From Helianthus annuus (Eukaryota > Streptophyta > Magnoliopsida > Asterales > Asteraceae): DNA of 64,000 bases. The stretch is from positions 1,673,393 to 1,737,392 of the forward strand of contig NC_035439.2 of NCBI RefSeq assembly GCF_002127325.2. Reading direction: 5' to 3'. Below are positions 1 to 11,289 of this stretch, piece after piece (the first letter of the stretch is position 1; every line of letters starts with the position of its first letter). The translations under genes were made by a program, and so were the position numbers. The notes below the pieces were generated by a model. The model was not told the DNA's origin. It saw only the letters and a list, made by a program, of their open reading frames with translations, and ran no database searches.

Positions 1-1439
1 ATTCCCATTCCCTGGAATTGGAACTCCGGAATGGGAATGGGAATGGGAATTGACTGGAGATGAAACAAGTGAACTCAAAGCAGACTCAAAAAGCTCCCTT
101 TGGTCCATAGAATTGGAGTTAAAAAAGGGTTGATTGAGTTCATTGGTTTGAATTCCCATTCCAAAGATGGGATTCCAGGGCTGGGGGATTCCGGTTCCTT
201 CACTGGTTTCCATAATTGAAGTGAAGTGAAGTGAAGTGAAGTGAAGTAGTACCAAATGGGGTAGTGTTTGTAAATGGGTGTCTTGTTTTTTAAGAATTGG
301 GTAAGAAAGATTGGGGGGAGCTTTAGGAGAATTGATAAGTCTTTTCTGGTTTATGGAAATGGAATTCAAAGTGTGTGAAAGATAAAGGGGATGTGTGTGT
401 GTGTGAGAGAGAGGGCAGTTGTGAGTTGAAGATAGGTGATAAATAACATAAAAGCATAAAGAAAAGATAGGGGAGATGGGAAAGCGAAAGTGAATAGTAT
501 GTGTATGTGTATGATATAATAAATAATAATATATTATATAGTTATGATAAAATAAATCAAAATAACGTATATTATTTTATATATAATTATATTATAAATA
601 TAGATTATAGATATATACAGAAACATCAATATTATTATAAGTATAGTTGTGACAAAAAAAAAATATATATATCTTACTATCTATAACAGTAAATAAATAG
701 ATGGATCACATTTGGGTTTGTAAAACAATTAAAGAATAAAACTCATGAGGATTCCGAGCCATTTAAGTTGTAAACTGGACGGGTCGGGTTGGGTGGCATG
801 CCGGGTCAGAACAAGTTTAGGTCGACCTTAAATAGGTTATTTTGTTTCGGATCAAAAAGGGTTTAGATCAAACGAAACAGGTTACTTTAACATAGGTAAG
901 AATAGATTCATGAATAAAAAAGAAGGATTAAGTACTTGAATTTACATATCTAACCAATTTTTGCGATGTAAACCAAATTATTTAGCATCAATTCATCAAA
1001 TGTGATGATGAGCTCTTAACATTTAAAATTTAAATTGATGATGAGTTTTTTTCTTCCAAGCTTATCCATTTTTTCAAAAATTATGGCTAGGCTAGTTCAT
1101 GAATTTCCCATAGTATTGGCACAAAGTTTAGACAACAAATCTAGAAACATTCATAAACTCAGTATCAGACATTGTTTATCAATATGATTTTCATCTGGGC
1201 AACAGATTTTGATTTACTTCATAAGTTTGCCAAGAATCTTTTCACAAAATCGAACCTGGAAGCAATAGACGCAGAATCAGACTTGGCCAGTAGCAGATGT
1301 GCTCAATGATTGTTATGTCATAAATATTGTTAATTTATGCTTGTTTATTACTTAAATATTAACGAAGTATGTCATGCATGTACTCCATCATATTGTTGCG
1401 CGATTTTCAAGTCTTTGTCCGTCGTTAATCACGACACGA
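1..1439. other. AT-rich flank, no gene recognised
   Basis: Non-coding by eye. The first 200 bases hold scattered GGAAT and ATTCC words in both orientations. Positions 392-412 carry short GT and GA runs. Positions 500-680 are almost pure A/T. Short open frames here are low-complexity and were not called. Confidence 0.6.
218..247. repeat. (GAAGT)n microsatellite
   Basis: About six perfect GAAGT units in tandem. Short pentanucleotide repeat with no gene attached. Confidence 0.85.
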
Positions 1440-1790
1440 GGCCATGGGGCGTCCACATCATAGCTTTGATAGGTCGTTTCACATTCAAATTCTAATATTA
1501 TATTATGCAGAATCAAACAAGCGCACATTACATGCCTTATTTTTTCTTTTGCCTACATTTGAGCCGGGTTTAAATGGTAGCACAACGCTTCTTCAAAACT
1601 CCAAATGTCCGCTCAATATCTTTTTCTCACAGACTCTTGTGCTTTTTTAATAGTTTTCTTTTATCACCATGTAGGTAAGAAACACTTTAAATATCATAAC
1701 CCACTTTAGACAAATACCATCCACATCATAATACCATACTTGTCCTCTTGATCATTCACATAAAATGTATATGCCTCGCATCCCTAACCA
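1440..1790 (-). pseudogene. PIF/Harbinger-type transposase fragment (Plant_tran nuclease)
   Basis: Read on the minus strand, three frames together give the C-terminal part of a Harbinger-like DDE nuclease of the Plant_tran family (PF04827). A segment near 1690-1740 reads YDVDGICLKW, matching the family's YYLADGIYPKW. It is followed near 1600-1640 by KDIERTFGVLKKR, matching the conserved KDVERAFGVLQ block that carries the last catalytic acidic residue. A histidine- and acid-rich tail near 1450-1500 resembles the CIILHNMIIE stretch. The three pieces lie in different frames and contain stop codons, so no functional protein can be made. No terminal repeats were found around it, so this is an old fragment. 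The family match is from motif recognition, not a search. Confidence 0.7.
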
Positions 1791-2039
1791 CGTCGGGTTG
1801 TAGCGGTTTTCGTGCGATGACGTGGTCTACATGATACAACCATGCCACCAGTAAGCGTTAGGCTAGGTGGTAGGGGGGGGGGGATTGCCATCTTGCCAGC
1901 ACATCCGGTACCACCTTTTTTTTTTTTTTTTTTTTTGTATCTGGGAAAGTATAACTTCTAAATATGGAACTACTAATTCATGCATGTAATAAGAGCTACA
2001 AAGCGATAAGGATTATAATTACAAGCACTAGTGTATTTT
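1791..2039. other. Non-coding, homopolymer runs
   Basis: Includes a run of ten G near 1873 and a long T run near 1917-1936. No gene or element ends recognised. Confidence 0.5.
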
Positions 2040-2640
2040 GACCGCGTCTTGGGGCGATACGATACCGCGAGCACTGTATCGGTATCGCTTAGGTTTGCTA
2101 TAGTACCAGTACGATACATACACTAAGTTTAGAAATCAACATGTGTTATACATCGATCCAAAAAGATAGAAGCGAACACTGGTACCAGCACTAAGTTCGG
2201 TACGATACAATGTAAGTTTATTGAAAGCAATAATGGTACCGAAACTGATGTTGTTCCTTCGTTTTTGGCATGGTTAACTACGGTAGCGGCACAATATCCA
2301 TTATTATACATGAAACCATAAAAATAGATACAAATACCGTCACTGGTCTTGTTTGGTTTGGTACGGTACAGTATGATAGCGATACGGTGTCAGCTTATCG
2401 AAGACAAAAAAACAATAAAACTAAATACCTGCATCGATACAGATGTTGTTCGATCGTTTTAGCTTAGTCTGGTACGATAGCGGCACAATATCCGTTTTCA
2501 ATTAAAGTAATATCACAATGTTGAAAAAGTTAAACATAGAATACATAATAAATTATCATCCATCGTCCATTTTGGTTCGATTTAATACGACAACGACACG
2601 GTATCCATTTTCAATAAAATTTATATAGCAATGTTGCAAA
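2040..2640. repeat. Degenerate GGTACGATA-rich repeat
   Basis: Words such as GGTACGATAC, GATACGGT and GGTATCG recur at irregular spacing. A longer word, GGCACAATATCC, occurs near 2288 and 2473. The words resemble the pentanucleotide arrays inside the CACTA element at 9.8-11.2 kb but are far more diverged. It may be an old microsatellite-derived repeat; the relation is inference. Confidence 0.45.
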
Positions 2641-2931
2641 AAATATATATAAACATAGTTACTAAGTAAGATTTTTTTGATAAGTTAACGAATAAAACTT
2701 ATTAGAAAAAATTAAAGTAAATAATGAATAAAGTTTATAAAAAATAAATACTAAAAATATAGAATAAATAAATAAATAAATGCTAAAAATAAGAAAAAGT
2801 AAAAATAATCACAGTTCATGAGGAATTTGTATTAATATGTATAAAAATTATAGAGCAACTAAAAGAATATTTAAAAGTCATAATGCGCCTCAGTTTCAAA
2901 GGAGTAAAGTGTGTGCTAGCTGCTAGTGATT

Positions 2932-3000
2932 TTATTAGGAAGGGGGTGATTAACTTTGTCGTGTTATAAATAATAACATATTATTCTATTTTATAACTAG
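2932..3000. repeat. Left part of duplicated locus interrupted by CACTA
   Basis: These 69 bases are repeated almost exactly at 13033-13100. The copy here is cut at 3000 by the CACTA element and resumes at 12795. The interrupted copy is therefore 2932-3000 plus 12795-13032. Confidence 0.85.
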
Positions 3001-3013
3001 CACTACTAGAAAA

Positions 3014-3880
3014 GTGGCTACTTTGTGACAGCCAAATTTGTAGCAAATTTGTAGAAAATTGGTCTTACCTACAGATTTGCTACAAAAATATTCGTGCAAA
3101 ATATGCTTGTCGAAAATCAGGTTAGCTACAAAATTCTGACAAAATTTCTCACAAATTTTCGACAAAAATTTATCGTCACAAGCATTGCCACAAAATACCT
3201 ACAAACCGGTTTCTTATGTTTTTCCTACAATTCTTCCACAATTATGCCTATTTTTGTATTTTATTTTATGATATTTTACTATTAAAATTAATAACACTAA
3301 TGTGAAAAATTATCCATAATTATTACTAATTATTTTTATTTTACTACAAAATTCGTACAAAAATATAAAACTTTCTCTTAACAGTTTGTTACAAATTTCC
3401 TACAAATAAAAAATATATTTTTTAATTTTGCGACAAATTTCCTACAACTTAAAAAATGTTTTTTTTTAAGTTTTGTGACAAAATTTCTACAAACAAAAAA
3501 AACCCAAATTTAAAGGTTACGACAAAATTCCTACAAATAAAAAAAATCAAAGTTTAAAGGTTACGACAAAATTCCTACAAACAAAAAAAACAAAATTTAA
3601 ATGTTACGACAAAATTCCTACAAACCAAAAAAACAAAATTTAAAGGTTACGACAAAATTCCTACAAACCCAGGAAAAAATCTTGCAGTTGTTTGCTACAA
3701 ATTTCCTACAACCCAGGAAAAAATCCTGCAGCTGTTTGCTACAAATTTCCTACAAACCCAGGAAAAAATCCTGCTGTTGTTTGCTACAAATTTCCTACAA
3801 CCCAGGAAAAAATCCTGCAACTGTTTGCTACAAATTTCCTACAAGCTGTTTGCTACAGATTTGTGACAAACTTTAACAAA
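3014..3880. repeat. CACTA left subterminal repeat region
   Basis: Dense, imperfect copies of CTACAAATTTCC and GACAAAATTCC words separated by AT-rich spacers. Six or so copies of an ACGACAAAATTCCTACAA block lie between about 3515 and 3670. This is the typical binding-site array at an En/Spm end. Confidence 0.8.
3671..3845. repeat. 44-45 bp tandem repeat, about four units
   Basis: AGGAAAAAATC occurs at about 3671, 3715, 3760 and 3804, each time followed by CTGC and TTTGCTACAAATTTCC. It is part of the left subterminal region. Open frames across it are repeat artefacts. Confidence 0.85.
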
Positions 3881-4362
3881 TTAAAGAAATTAAATAAAAC
3901 CATTTTTATGCAAAAAATGCACCAAAAATAATTGCAGCAAAATTCTAAAACATTCTAAAAAATATTAAAACAACATTTCGAAACATTCCAAAAATTTTAA
4001 AACATTCCAGAACGCACAAATAATCCTAATTAAAAGCATTCAAAACTAATCCGATCTTTAACATTCTAATACTTAACAGGACGAGAGCTTTTACTTATTT
4101 CTGATGTTTTTGAGCTTTTCTTCCATAGCTTTTTGCCATGCCGCTTGGTCGGCCCGCTCTTTTTCGCGCTCTTCTTGAAATTGTTCGAAACGGGATTCTA
4201 TTTTTTGTCGGGCCTCGCGTTATTTTTCTAATTCCGCCTGAACTTTTTGAAGCTGAAAGTTGTATAAAAAGATATAATTAATACGTATTAACAAAAACAT
4301 ATGGTCAAAATTCACATATCATTTAACAATACGATATTCAAATATCGTATTATTGTTTATAA

Positions 4363-4500
4363 ATGATTCTTTCTGATGCAAGCTCTAGAGGAGAGGGAGA
4401 ACACAAAATCATGTCGTTTATACGACGTCAACGCACTTGCAACGGATATGATCCGAATACGAGACATGTCTTGTATGGTCTGGTAGGCGAAACCACAACT
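4363..4500 (+). pseudogene. Captured 5'-3' exoribonuclease (XRN) exon fragment
   Basis: The translation from 4363 runs [18 protein letters not shown] and then [11 protein letters not shown]. It closely matches the conserved XRN segment in which GEGEHKIM is followed by DPNTRHCLYGLDADLIML. XRN2/XRN4-type enzymes degrade RNA from the 5' end, and this block lies in the catalytic N-terminal region. The similarity stops at about 4482, exactly at CTG followed by GTAGGC, a plausible splice donor. No later XRN exon follows, and the open frame continues to 4701 with unrelated sequence. The fragment lies on the plus strand, antisense to the transposase remnant and between two of its exons. It looks like transduplication of a host exon by the CACTA element. 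Confidence 0.75.
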
Positions 4501-4701
4501 TATTACTACTCAGTTTATATGTTATCCCAATTTGACTGTCTTGAATGCGTTTTAGTTTTACATGACAAATGTGTTGAAAGGGTAACACTATTTTTACTTG
4601 GTGAACTTAAAGGAAAACAGTTAAGATTTCGCTCTGGACGTGTTCAAACGCATACAACTTACCTTCTTAAGTCTTCTAACATGTCGCGACAAGTAAAATA
4701 A

Positions 4702-5144
4702 GTGCAATTAATTGCGCCTATCATTTCCCGATTATTTATATTGTTCTAGATTGGTTAAAACAACGTATTGTGTTTAATTAAGGTCGAAGCAACCAAACTC
4801 ACTTTAATGACTTAGAGTGTGTTCTAACCTTATATTATACATGTCATTAGAATGTTCTTGTTGAACCTACTAAACCTACTGCTGCTACACCAAAAAGTGT
4901 AAAGCCAAGGTGTGAAACTTAAGAGGCTGATTTTAGAAGCAACTTTTTCTTTCTGTGTTACATAGTAAAAATCATATACAGTAAAAATGATTTCCTATAT
5001 ATGCTTTACATGGTTTGATTCGAGCCGAGGATTGAATGCCTTAGATCAAACCTATTATCATCTAGTGAATAACTCTATTTCCTACTTATTTACATCTATT
5101 TCAGCAAACTCATTCTTCCCAATATCTTAAATTTTTTTACGCTA
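4702..5144. other. CACTA interior, non-coding
   Basis: AT-rich; probably intron of the minus-strand transposase remnant. Nothing else recognised. Confidence 0.4.
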
Positions 5145-6725
5145 TCAAATAACAAGAATAAATAACGGTACCTCCTGCGAGTGTCGGGCATCATCATTAG
5201 ACTCACAAATTCTAGATGATATTTTCCCGGTCACCAAAAAATCAGGATCAGAAGATCCTATGCCAAACGTCTTGCGACCCTTACATTCAGGATGTAGACT
5301 CTTCCACAAATCTAAATCATCGCATTCTATGTCCCCATACAAATCTTGAAGTTGTTGCGCGTATGCGACCTAAAATTTTATCAAATGAATGTCTTCAACT
5401 CATAAAAGTGTCAGAATAATTATAAATAAATGATAAAAGAGAGCTTACATATGAACGTCTTGCACGCTCGGTAACAAACTTTAACCGATCATAATCTTTT
5501 TCAGTTATCTCCCCATCTTTTTGCATTCCTTAGTGGCATGGGTCTGTAAGAACACTTTCAGATATCCAACTGATTTACCCTTTTCTTTATCCTACATAAA
5601 AACGAGTAATGTAACTTGTAAGTGTTAAATGTAAATGTAGTTAATAAAAATCAAAACTATGATTAGCTGACCATGTTGACACGGTGTTGATCAAATCGTA
5701 TTGACCCGCCTGTATGAAGGCATAAGTCATTTTTGCGGTTTGTTCTCCCGGCTTCCGACTTTTTTTTGCCATTTTTCAGTGTTCCAGTGCTGTAATAATT
5801 AAAATTAGGGGTGAGCATGGTACAATAACTCGATCTCACCTGGTGATAAACCGAACCGACTTGATACCCGCAATTTGGTAATAAACCATAACCAAGGACC
5901 AACCCTAATAGGAAGCATATATATATATACACACACACACACTTTGTAGTAAATAGTTATTTTTTTGTGCAAGGGCAATATCGTCAAATAACGTAAATAC
6001 GGGTTATAGAAATCCGCCCGTAGTTTAGGCAAGTGGATTTTGTTTTCCAAACGCCTAGATGATTTACAAGTCGTGATTGCCGAATTGGATGAACAAATAG
6101 CAGAGCGATCAAGCAGTTATTATAATTAAAAACTACTCTACTAGTGTAACCTTTTAAGGCCACTTGCCCAACAAAAGTTGTGATTTACATGATCCTGTTG
6201 GTTGGCAAGGTACTGTCATGGTCCCATGAGTTTTCGGTAACGGGTTTTCATGGTTATCAATTTAAAAGCATTCACTTCATTTATTGTGGTTTTGTTGTAT
6301 TTTCAGAAAGAAAATGTTGATTCTAAGTATTCACTTTTCTTTGAAATGTTACAAAGATAATTTGTGAAAGCAGTTGATTCTAAGTATTGTACTTTTCTTT
6401 TGTTGTATTTTCAGTTAATACATATATTCAATCTATATCTTCAGCTTTTTTCTAAAAAATCATTTTTCTCCATATATTTAGTCCTTTAGTTTCTTCATTA
6501 TTTGTCTAAAATAATGTTCTTTTTCACTCCCATCAGATCTACAGTTGGAAAATTTGGGAAAATCATGCCAAGTCCCTGGCTCACCCTAGACCACAAGGTG
6601 AACTATTTTCTTTTAGGTTATTTCAACTGCAAATGCTCAGGTTGTCGTTTTAAGTTTTAACTTGGCAAATGGATTTTAGTAGTCCAAATTATGACCGGTG
6701 ACACCCGTAATTTTTGTTAACCATC

Positions 6726-6978
6726 GATGTCAATAGCGTCCGTAGCGAGCGCTATAGCGCGCTACGTAGCGAAGTGGATTAATGGCTCTCTATAGGATTT
6801 AGCAACAGATGGCGAGATTTTTGTAATTTTTTTCTTTTTTTTTTTTTTGATAAAATATACATATAATGGCTCTCTATAGGAGTATCGCTAAACATGAAAT
6901 AGCGCCCGCTATTTCATCGCTATCGGTACATAGCATATAGGTAGTTTGTCGCTATCGTCTGCTATTCGCTATTGACAA
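6726..6978. mobile_element. Palindromic MITE-like element rich in AGCGCTA words
   Basis: The left edge reads GTCAATAGCG and the right edge CGCTATTGAC, an inverted pair. Inside, GCTATAGCG and TAGCG words recur in both orientations. AACCAT flanks both sides and may be a 6-bp target duplication, but the alignment of the ends is offset, so the superfamily is not assigned. Confidence 0.45.
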
Positions 6979-8044
6979 CCATACTTGAAACAGTTCTTGT
7001 AACGGGTCAAAATGGTTATAGATCAAAAGGGCCAGTAGTAGAAACAGGTGGGCTGGGTGGTTGACCAAAAGCACATTCTGGCCACTTATTTAAATAACAA
7101 AAGTGATTTAGTAGGTGTGATGCATTTGAAAAATGCTTTGAACAGTTTTCGATTTGTTTCCCTTTAAGGTTCCCTTTCTAAATCCATTTACCCGTCAATA
7201 CAAATAACCAAAATCAACCCATATCGGTTGGGTAACGGCCTAACGGGTCAAAATGGAGTTGGTTTAATACTGGTAAGTTTTTATACGAGTCAATATGGGT
7301 CAGCCTTTGTTTACAAAAATATGTCCTTTTTTTAATTTCTTAATGATCTTCCGAGGTTTTATGATTAACAATATACCTAGGTGAATTTTGTACAGGGCCG
7401 ATAACCGATAGTGACATCAGTTCTCATAACCCCTACAAACCCATTTTTTCATTACCACTTTTGCAACAAAAAACCCCCCCAGGTCAAGGCCAACCTCCCT
7501 CACTCTCAGCTGTCTACCAAAAAACACTAGGTTATTGAGAATGCAGCAAGGAATTTGGAATCGAACCTCAGTTAAGGTGTCTAAGAGGGTTTATTCAACT
7601 ACAAACATCAGCTATGTCTACCAAAATTCATAATCCCAAATTCATAAAAATTATACAAGTTAAAGATCGACAGTAAACTTACCAGTTTCAGAGTTTGGAG
7701 CGCCGCCGGAATCCGCCGTCTGGAACGCAGCAGCCGACTGGAACGCAGCCCGCCGTCCGGAATCGTGGTCGCCTACTCCTCTGCTGGTTGTTCGATTTCT
7801 TTTGGTTAGATTTTAGGGCTGGAATTTGGTGAGAAGCGGGAAAAAGAAGCGACGTATAAGCGGGAACATTATCTGTGGGCTTAAAAAGTGGGTCCTTATC
7901 CAAGATAAAGGATGGGTGATCCAATGGTCATTGGGGATCAACAATGAAAATTTATGTCATTATTATTTATTTATAATCTTTTAATTAAATAATAATATTC
8001 CATGAAAACAGTTTTCTCTCTCTCTACGTTATTTTATTAGTAAA

Positions 8045-8074
8045 CTAGCTTAAGACCCCGTGTGTTACACGGGT
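8045..8074 (-). mobile_element. Helitron-like 3' terminus
   Basis: On the minus strand a hairpin with stem CCCGTGT/ACACGGG is followed after a short AT-rich spacer by CTAG and then T, the usual Helitron 3' end. No matching 5' TC end was found within the CACTA element, so this may be a fragment. Confidence 0.4.
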
Positions 8075-9788
8075 GGCCTAAAAAATATATTATTTAACGG
8101 TGTTTTCATAAATCTTTTAATGAAAGATTTGTTTCAGTATTAGTACTAAAGTAAATATAAAATTACACTTAATTAAAATAAATGAACATGAAATGTGACT
8201 TGGACGTAATAGAACTGGCTTGATTTTTGGTGATTAATGCACTTTGGTCGTTTTTTCACGTGATACTCAATGTGACTTAGACATTATAGCTTCGGCTCAT
8301 CGGGTTTGTTTCTTTTTTTGACCCATTACATGACCAAGCCCATTTTCCACAGATCGGTGTCTATAGACCACAACCACCGTGGCGCGGAACCCATCACCCC
8401 ACTGTACGTGTGTTATATACAATATGTGTACAAACGGTTTGATCTCGACCCGAATTACAACATAACGTTCATAAACTGCCGCAACAAAAGAAACAAAAGA
8501 AAAAAAGTTGACATTTAAATGATTCAAAACGATAACTCATCAAATGTAATTATAAATAAGTGTGATGAAAAAGAATAATTATAAATATAAATTTTAAAAT
8601 GAAAAAAATGTTTTGCTATTTATGTAAATATTAAATTATAATGAACTGATAGTTATGTAAATTGAATCTTGACTTTGTTTATCAATACTTGATGCATAAA
8701 GGGGGTTGCCCAACTAAGTAACTTATCAAGTAATTCATGCAAAGAAATATTTATAAATTCACAGGAACTTTAGGGTCTTGAGAATCATTGGCCATTTGAA
8801 CCAACAGAGAGGTTGCCCATCTATTTGTCTTCCAAAAAAATGTCTCAATGTTCTCCTAAGCACCCCTAAATCGTGTTAGTTCTTCAAGGCTTCGGTTCTA
8901 AATCTACTAATAATGAACATTACAACAATCCAAGAATCCAGTAGCCAAAGTGGATAATGCATCTAAAATCAATTGAAATAAACTAATAATGAACATTACA
9001 ACAACTATGAAATCATTTCTGTAATCATATTCACCAAATTCTACACTCATTTCTAGTTGAGACAACTTTTAATTTGATCACAAAATAATAAAAAAGAAAG
9101 AGCAAAAAATCGGTGGAACTAAGCACATCAAAACTTAGATCGACAGAGGTATTGAATTTTCGACACGTGTGCGGATGTGTGAATCGAAACCTGTTCATTG
9201 ATGCTTCGTCGGAAGACTGGTCGGAGGTATGAAATACCGACGTGAGTCTTAAGCAATGCGTTAATCAAAATTTAGACCGTTATTAGTGTCGAGTCACGTG
9301 ACATATATACACATATATTGGAAGACATGTATGAGTGCTAATTTTGTAGTTTGATAATGAATTCTCAACTTGACTTAACTTGAATGCATAAGCCTCTTAG
9401 AGTTAGGTTAGTCTATTAATTGAAAACTCTTAAGTATAATAAAAATAATCAAAAAAATGACTAAAAGACCAAACTGTGTACACTTCGAGTTTTTCTAAAA
9501 TGATGTCCAATCGAGGAGCGATTGAATCGTGATCAATTTCGCTGCCTCCAATCTAGTTGCTTCGGGTCTGCACCATCGGGATTCCCGGCAATGGAACCAT
9601 TGATAAGAACTTGAAATTGAAAGATAAAATTGATAAAATAATCCAATTTGAGAAGGATTAGATCTCCGATTACAAAGGTATAAAAACCTTAATTTTTTAT
9701 AAATAAACATCCACACCATCAGCCTAAATCTCTAAGGACTTATAAAAACAAAAGGTAAAACTGTCCCATGATTTACTCCTCTATTTTT

Positions 9789-10227
9789 GGTACGGTACTG
9801 TACGGTATTGTATGGTAAGGTATGGTATGGTACGACAGGGTATGGTATCGTATCGTATCGTATCGTATCGTATCGTATCGTATCGTATCGTATCGTATCG
9901 TATCGTATCGTATCGTATCGTGTCGTGTCGTGTCGTGTTGTATAGTATAGATCGTATCGCATCGTACAATATAGTATCATATACAATACAGTATAGTATA
10001 GTATAGTATACTATATCGTATGGTATGGTATGGTATGGTATGGTATGGTATGGTATGGTATGGTATGGTATGGTATGGTGTAGTGTCGTGTCGTGTTGTG
10101 TTGTGTAGTATAGGATTGTATAGTACAGTATAGTGTCGTTTTGTGTAGTATAGTATTGTATCGCATTGTACAATAGTACAATATAGTACAGTATAGTATT
10201 GTATAGTACAATATAGTATAGTACAGT
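9789..10227. repeat. Pentanucleotide array, TATCG and TATGG phases
   Basis: Fifteen perfect TATCG units lie at 9846-9920 and about twelve TATGG units at 10019-10078, joined by GTATAG/GTACAG variants. Period five is kept across most of the block. Open frames through it encode only tyrosine/threonine/isoleucine pentapeptide repeats and are artefacts. Confidence 0.95.
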
Positions 10228-10524
10228 CAGAGCCGGCCCTGAGAATTCTTGTACCCTGTTCGAGTTTAAAAAAATGTGCCCTTAGGCCTTAACGGAATTG
10301 GGTATTTGGCTCACTAATTAAAGGTCTAAACCTAATGCCAAAGGGGTTAATAACTAATCTAAACCATAAGAATAGTTTTGTAAGGGGGCCTATTTTGGTG
10401 TTTGTATGGATATACCCTATTAAAAATATTTACATATACATATCGGGTTTTTCATAAAAGACGTGCCCCTAGAAATATCGGGCCCTGGCCGGTGGTCCTC
10501 CCGCCCACCCCAAGGCCGGCCATG
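10228..10524. mobile_element. hAT-like MITE nested in the microsatellite
   Basis: It is flanked by an exact 8-bp direct repeat AGTACAGT (10220-10227 and 10525-10532). The element begins CAGAGCCGGCC and ends GGCCGGCCATG, imperfect inverted repeats with CA and TG termini as usual for hAT elements. It is 297 bp long with no coding capacity. Its GC-rich ends contrast with the surrounding array. Confidence 0.8.
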
Positions 10525-10532
10525 AGTACAGT

Positions 10533-11250
10533 ACAGTACAGTAAAGTAAAGTAAAGTATAGTATAGTGTAGTATAGTGTAGTATAGTGTAGTATAGTGTA
10601 GTATAGTGTAGTATAGTGTAGTATAGTGTAGTATAGTCTAGTATAGTGTAGTATAGTATAGTATAGTATAGTATAGTATAGTATAGTATAGTATAGTATA
10701 GTATAGTATAGTATAGTATAGTATAGTATAGTATAGTATAGTATAGTATAGTTATAGTATAGTATAGTATAGTATAGTATAGTATAGTATAGTATAGTAT
10801 AGTATAGTATAGTATAGTATTAGTATAGTATAGTATAGTATAGTATAGTATAGTATAGTATAGTATAGTATAGTATAGTATAGTATAGTATAGTATAGTA
10901 TAGTATAGTATAGTATAGTATAGTATAGTATAGTATAGTATAGTATAGTATAGTATAGTATAGTATAGTATAGTATAGTATAGTATAGTATAGTATAGTA
11001 TAGTATAGTATAGTATAGTATAGTATAGTATAGTATAGTATAAGTATAGTATAAGATAGGATAGGATAGTATAGTATAGTATAGGATAGGATAGGATAGG
11101 ATAGGATAGGATAGGATAGGATAGGATAGGATAGGATAGGATAGGATATGATAGAATTGTATAGGATTCTATGGTATCGTACAATATAGTATAGTATCGT
11201 ATACTATAGTATAGTATGGTATCGTATATCATATAGTATGGCATGGTATA
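10533..11250. repeat. Pentanucleotide array, TATAG and GGATA phases
   Basis: It begins with alternating TATAG/TGTAG dimers (about 10558-10647). About 390 bp of nearly pure TATAG follows, with single-base slips near 10751 and 10820. GGATA units then run at about 11085-11149, with a mixed tail. The minus strand is open for 274 codons purely because of the repeat. Confidence 0.95.
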
Positions 11251-11289
11251 TCAACATTTTATTTTTTAAAATTATATTTTTTTAGGAAG

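Larger units (their letters stand above)
4090..5800 (-). pseudogene. Ptta/En/Spm transposase-like (TnpA-type) gene remnant
   Basis: Read on the minus strand the order is N- to C-terminal. Near 5690-5790 a segment contains NRKNDLCLHTGGS, resembling the N-x-x-NR-K-x-HTGGS block of PF03004. Near 5470-5570 is a segment with THATKECKKDGE. Near 5145-5340 an acidic, tryptophan-containing stretch has FGIGSSDPDF, like the family's YGLGS element. Near 4096-4260 is a charged coiled-coil tail (EEREKERADQAAWQKAMEEK). The pieces are separated by probable introns. At least one in-frame stop sits in the coiled-coil tail, and the 5480-5570 block changes frame. This protein class binds subterminal repeats and assists excision. 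The remnant cannot be functional as read. Family assignment is by motif only. Confidence 0.72.
5801..9783. other. CACTA interior without recognisable gene
   Basis: About 4 kb with only short, unrecognised open frames. It contains a palindromic MITE-like segment (6726-6978), ACGGGTCAAAATGG-type dispersed words near 7010-7330, a B-box-like word at 7557-7567 and a Helitron-like 3' end at 8045-8074. No catalytic transposase was seen here. Confidence 0.5.

Noticed and set aside
3601..3931. Two overlapping plus-strand open frames
   Set aside because: They lie in the 44-bp subterminal tandem repeat of the CACTA element and are repeat translations.
5805..6050. Minus-strand open frames upstream of the TnpA-like remnant
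   Set aside because: They overlap a TAGGGGTGAGCA-type dispersed repeat and an AC/AT microsatellite; no transposase motif.
7430..7640. Possible SINE on the minus strand from a B-box-like GGTTCGATTCC at 7557-7567
   Set aside because: The A box is weak, and no poly(A)/T tail or target duplication was found.
7688..7924. Minus-strand arginine-rich frame of 78 codons
   Set aside because: Could be a first exon of something captured, but no splice partner or family match was seen.
9732..11244. Long minus-strand open frames rich in tyrosine, threonine and isoleucine
   Set aside because: They exist only because the pentanucleotide repeat lacks stop codons; period five read in threes gives a pentapeptide repeat.
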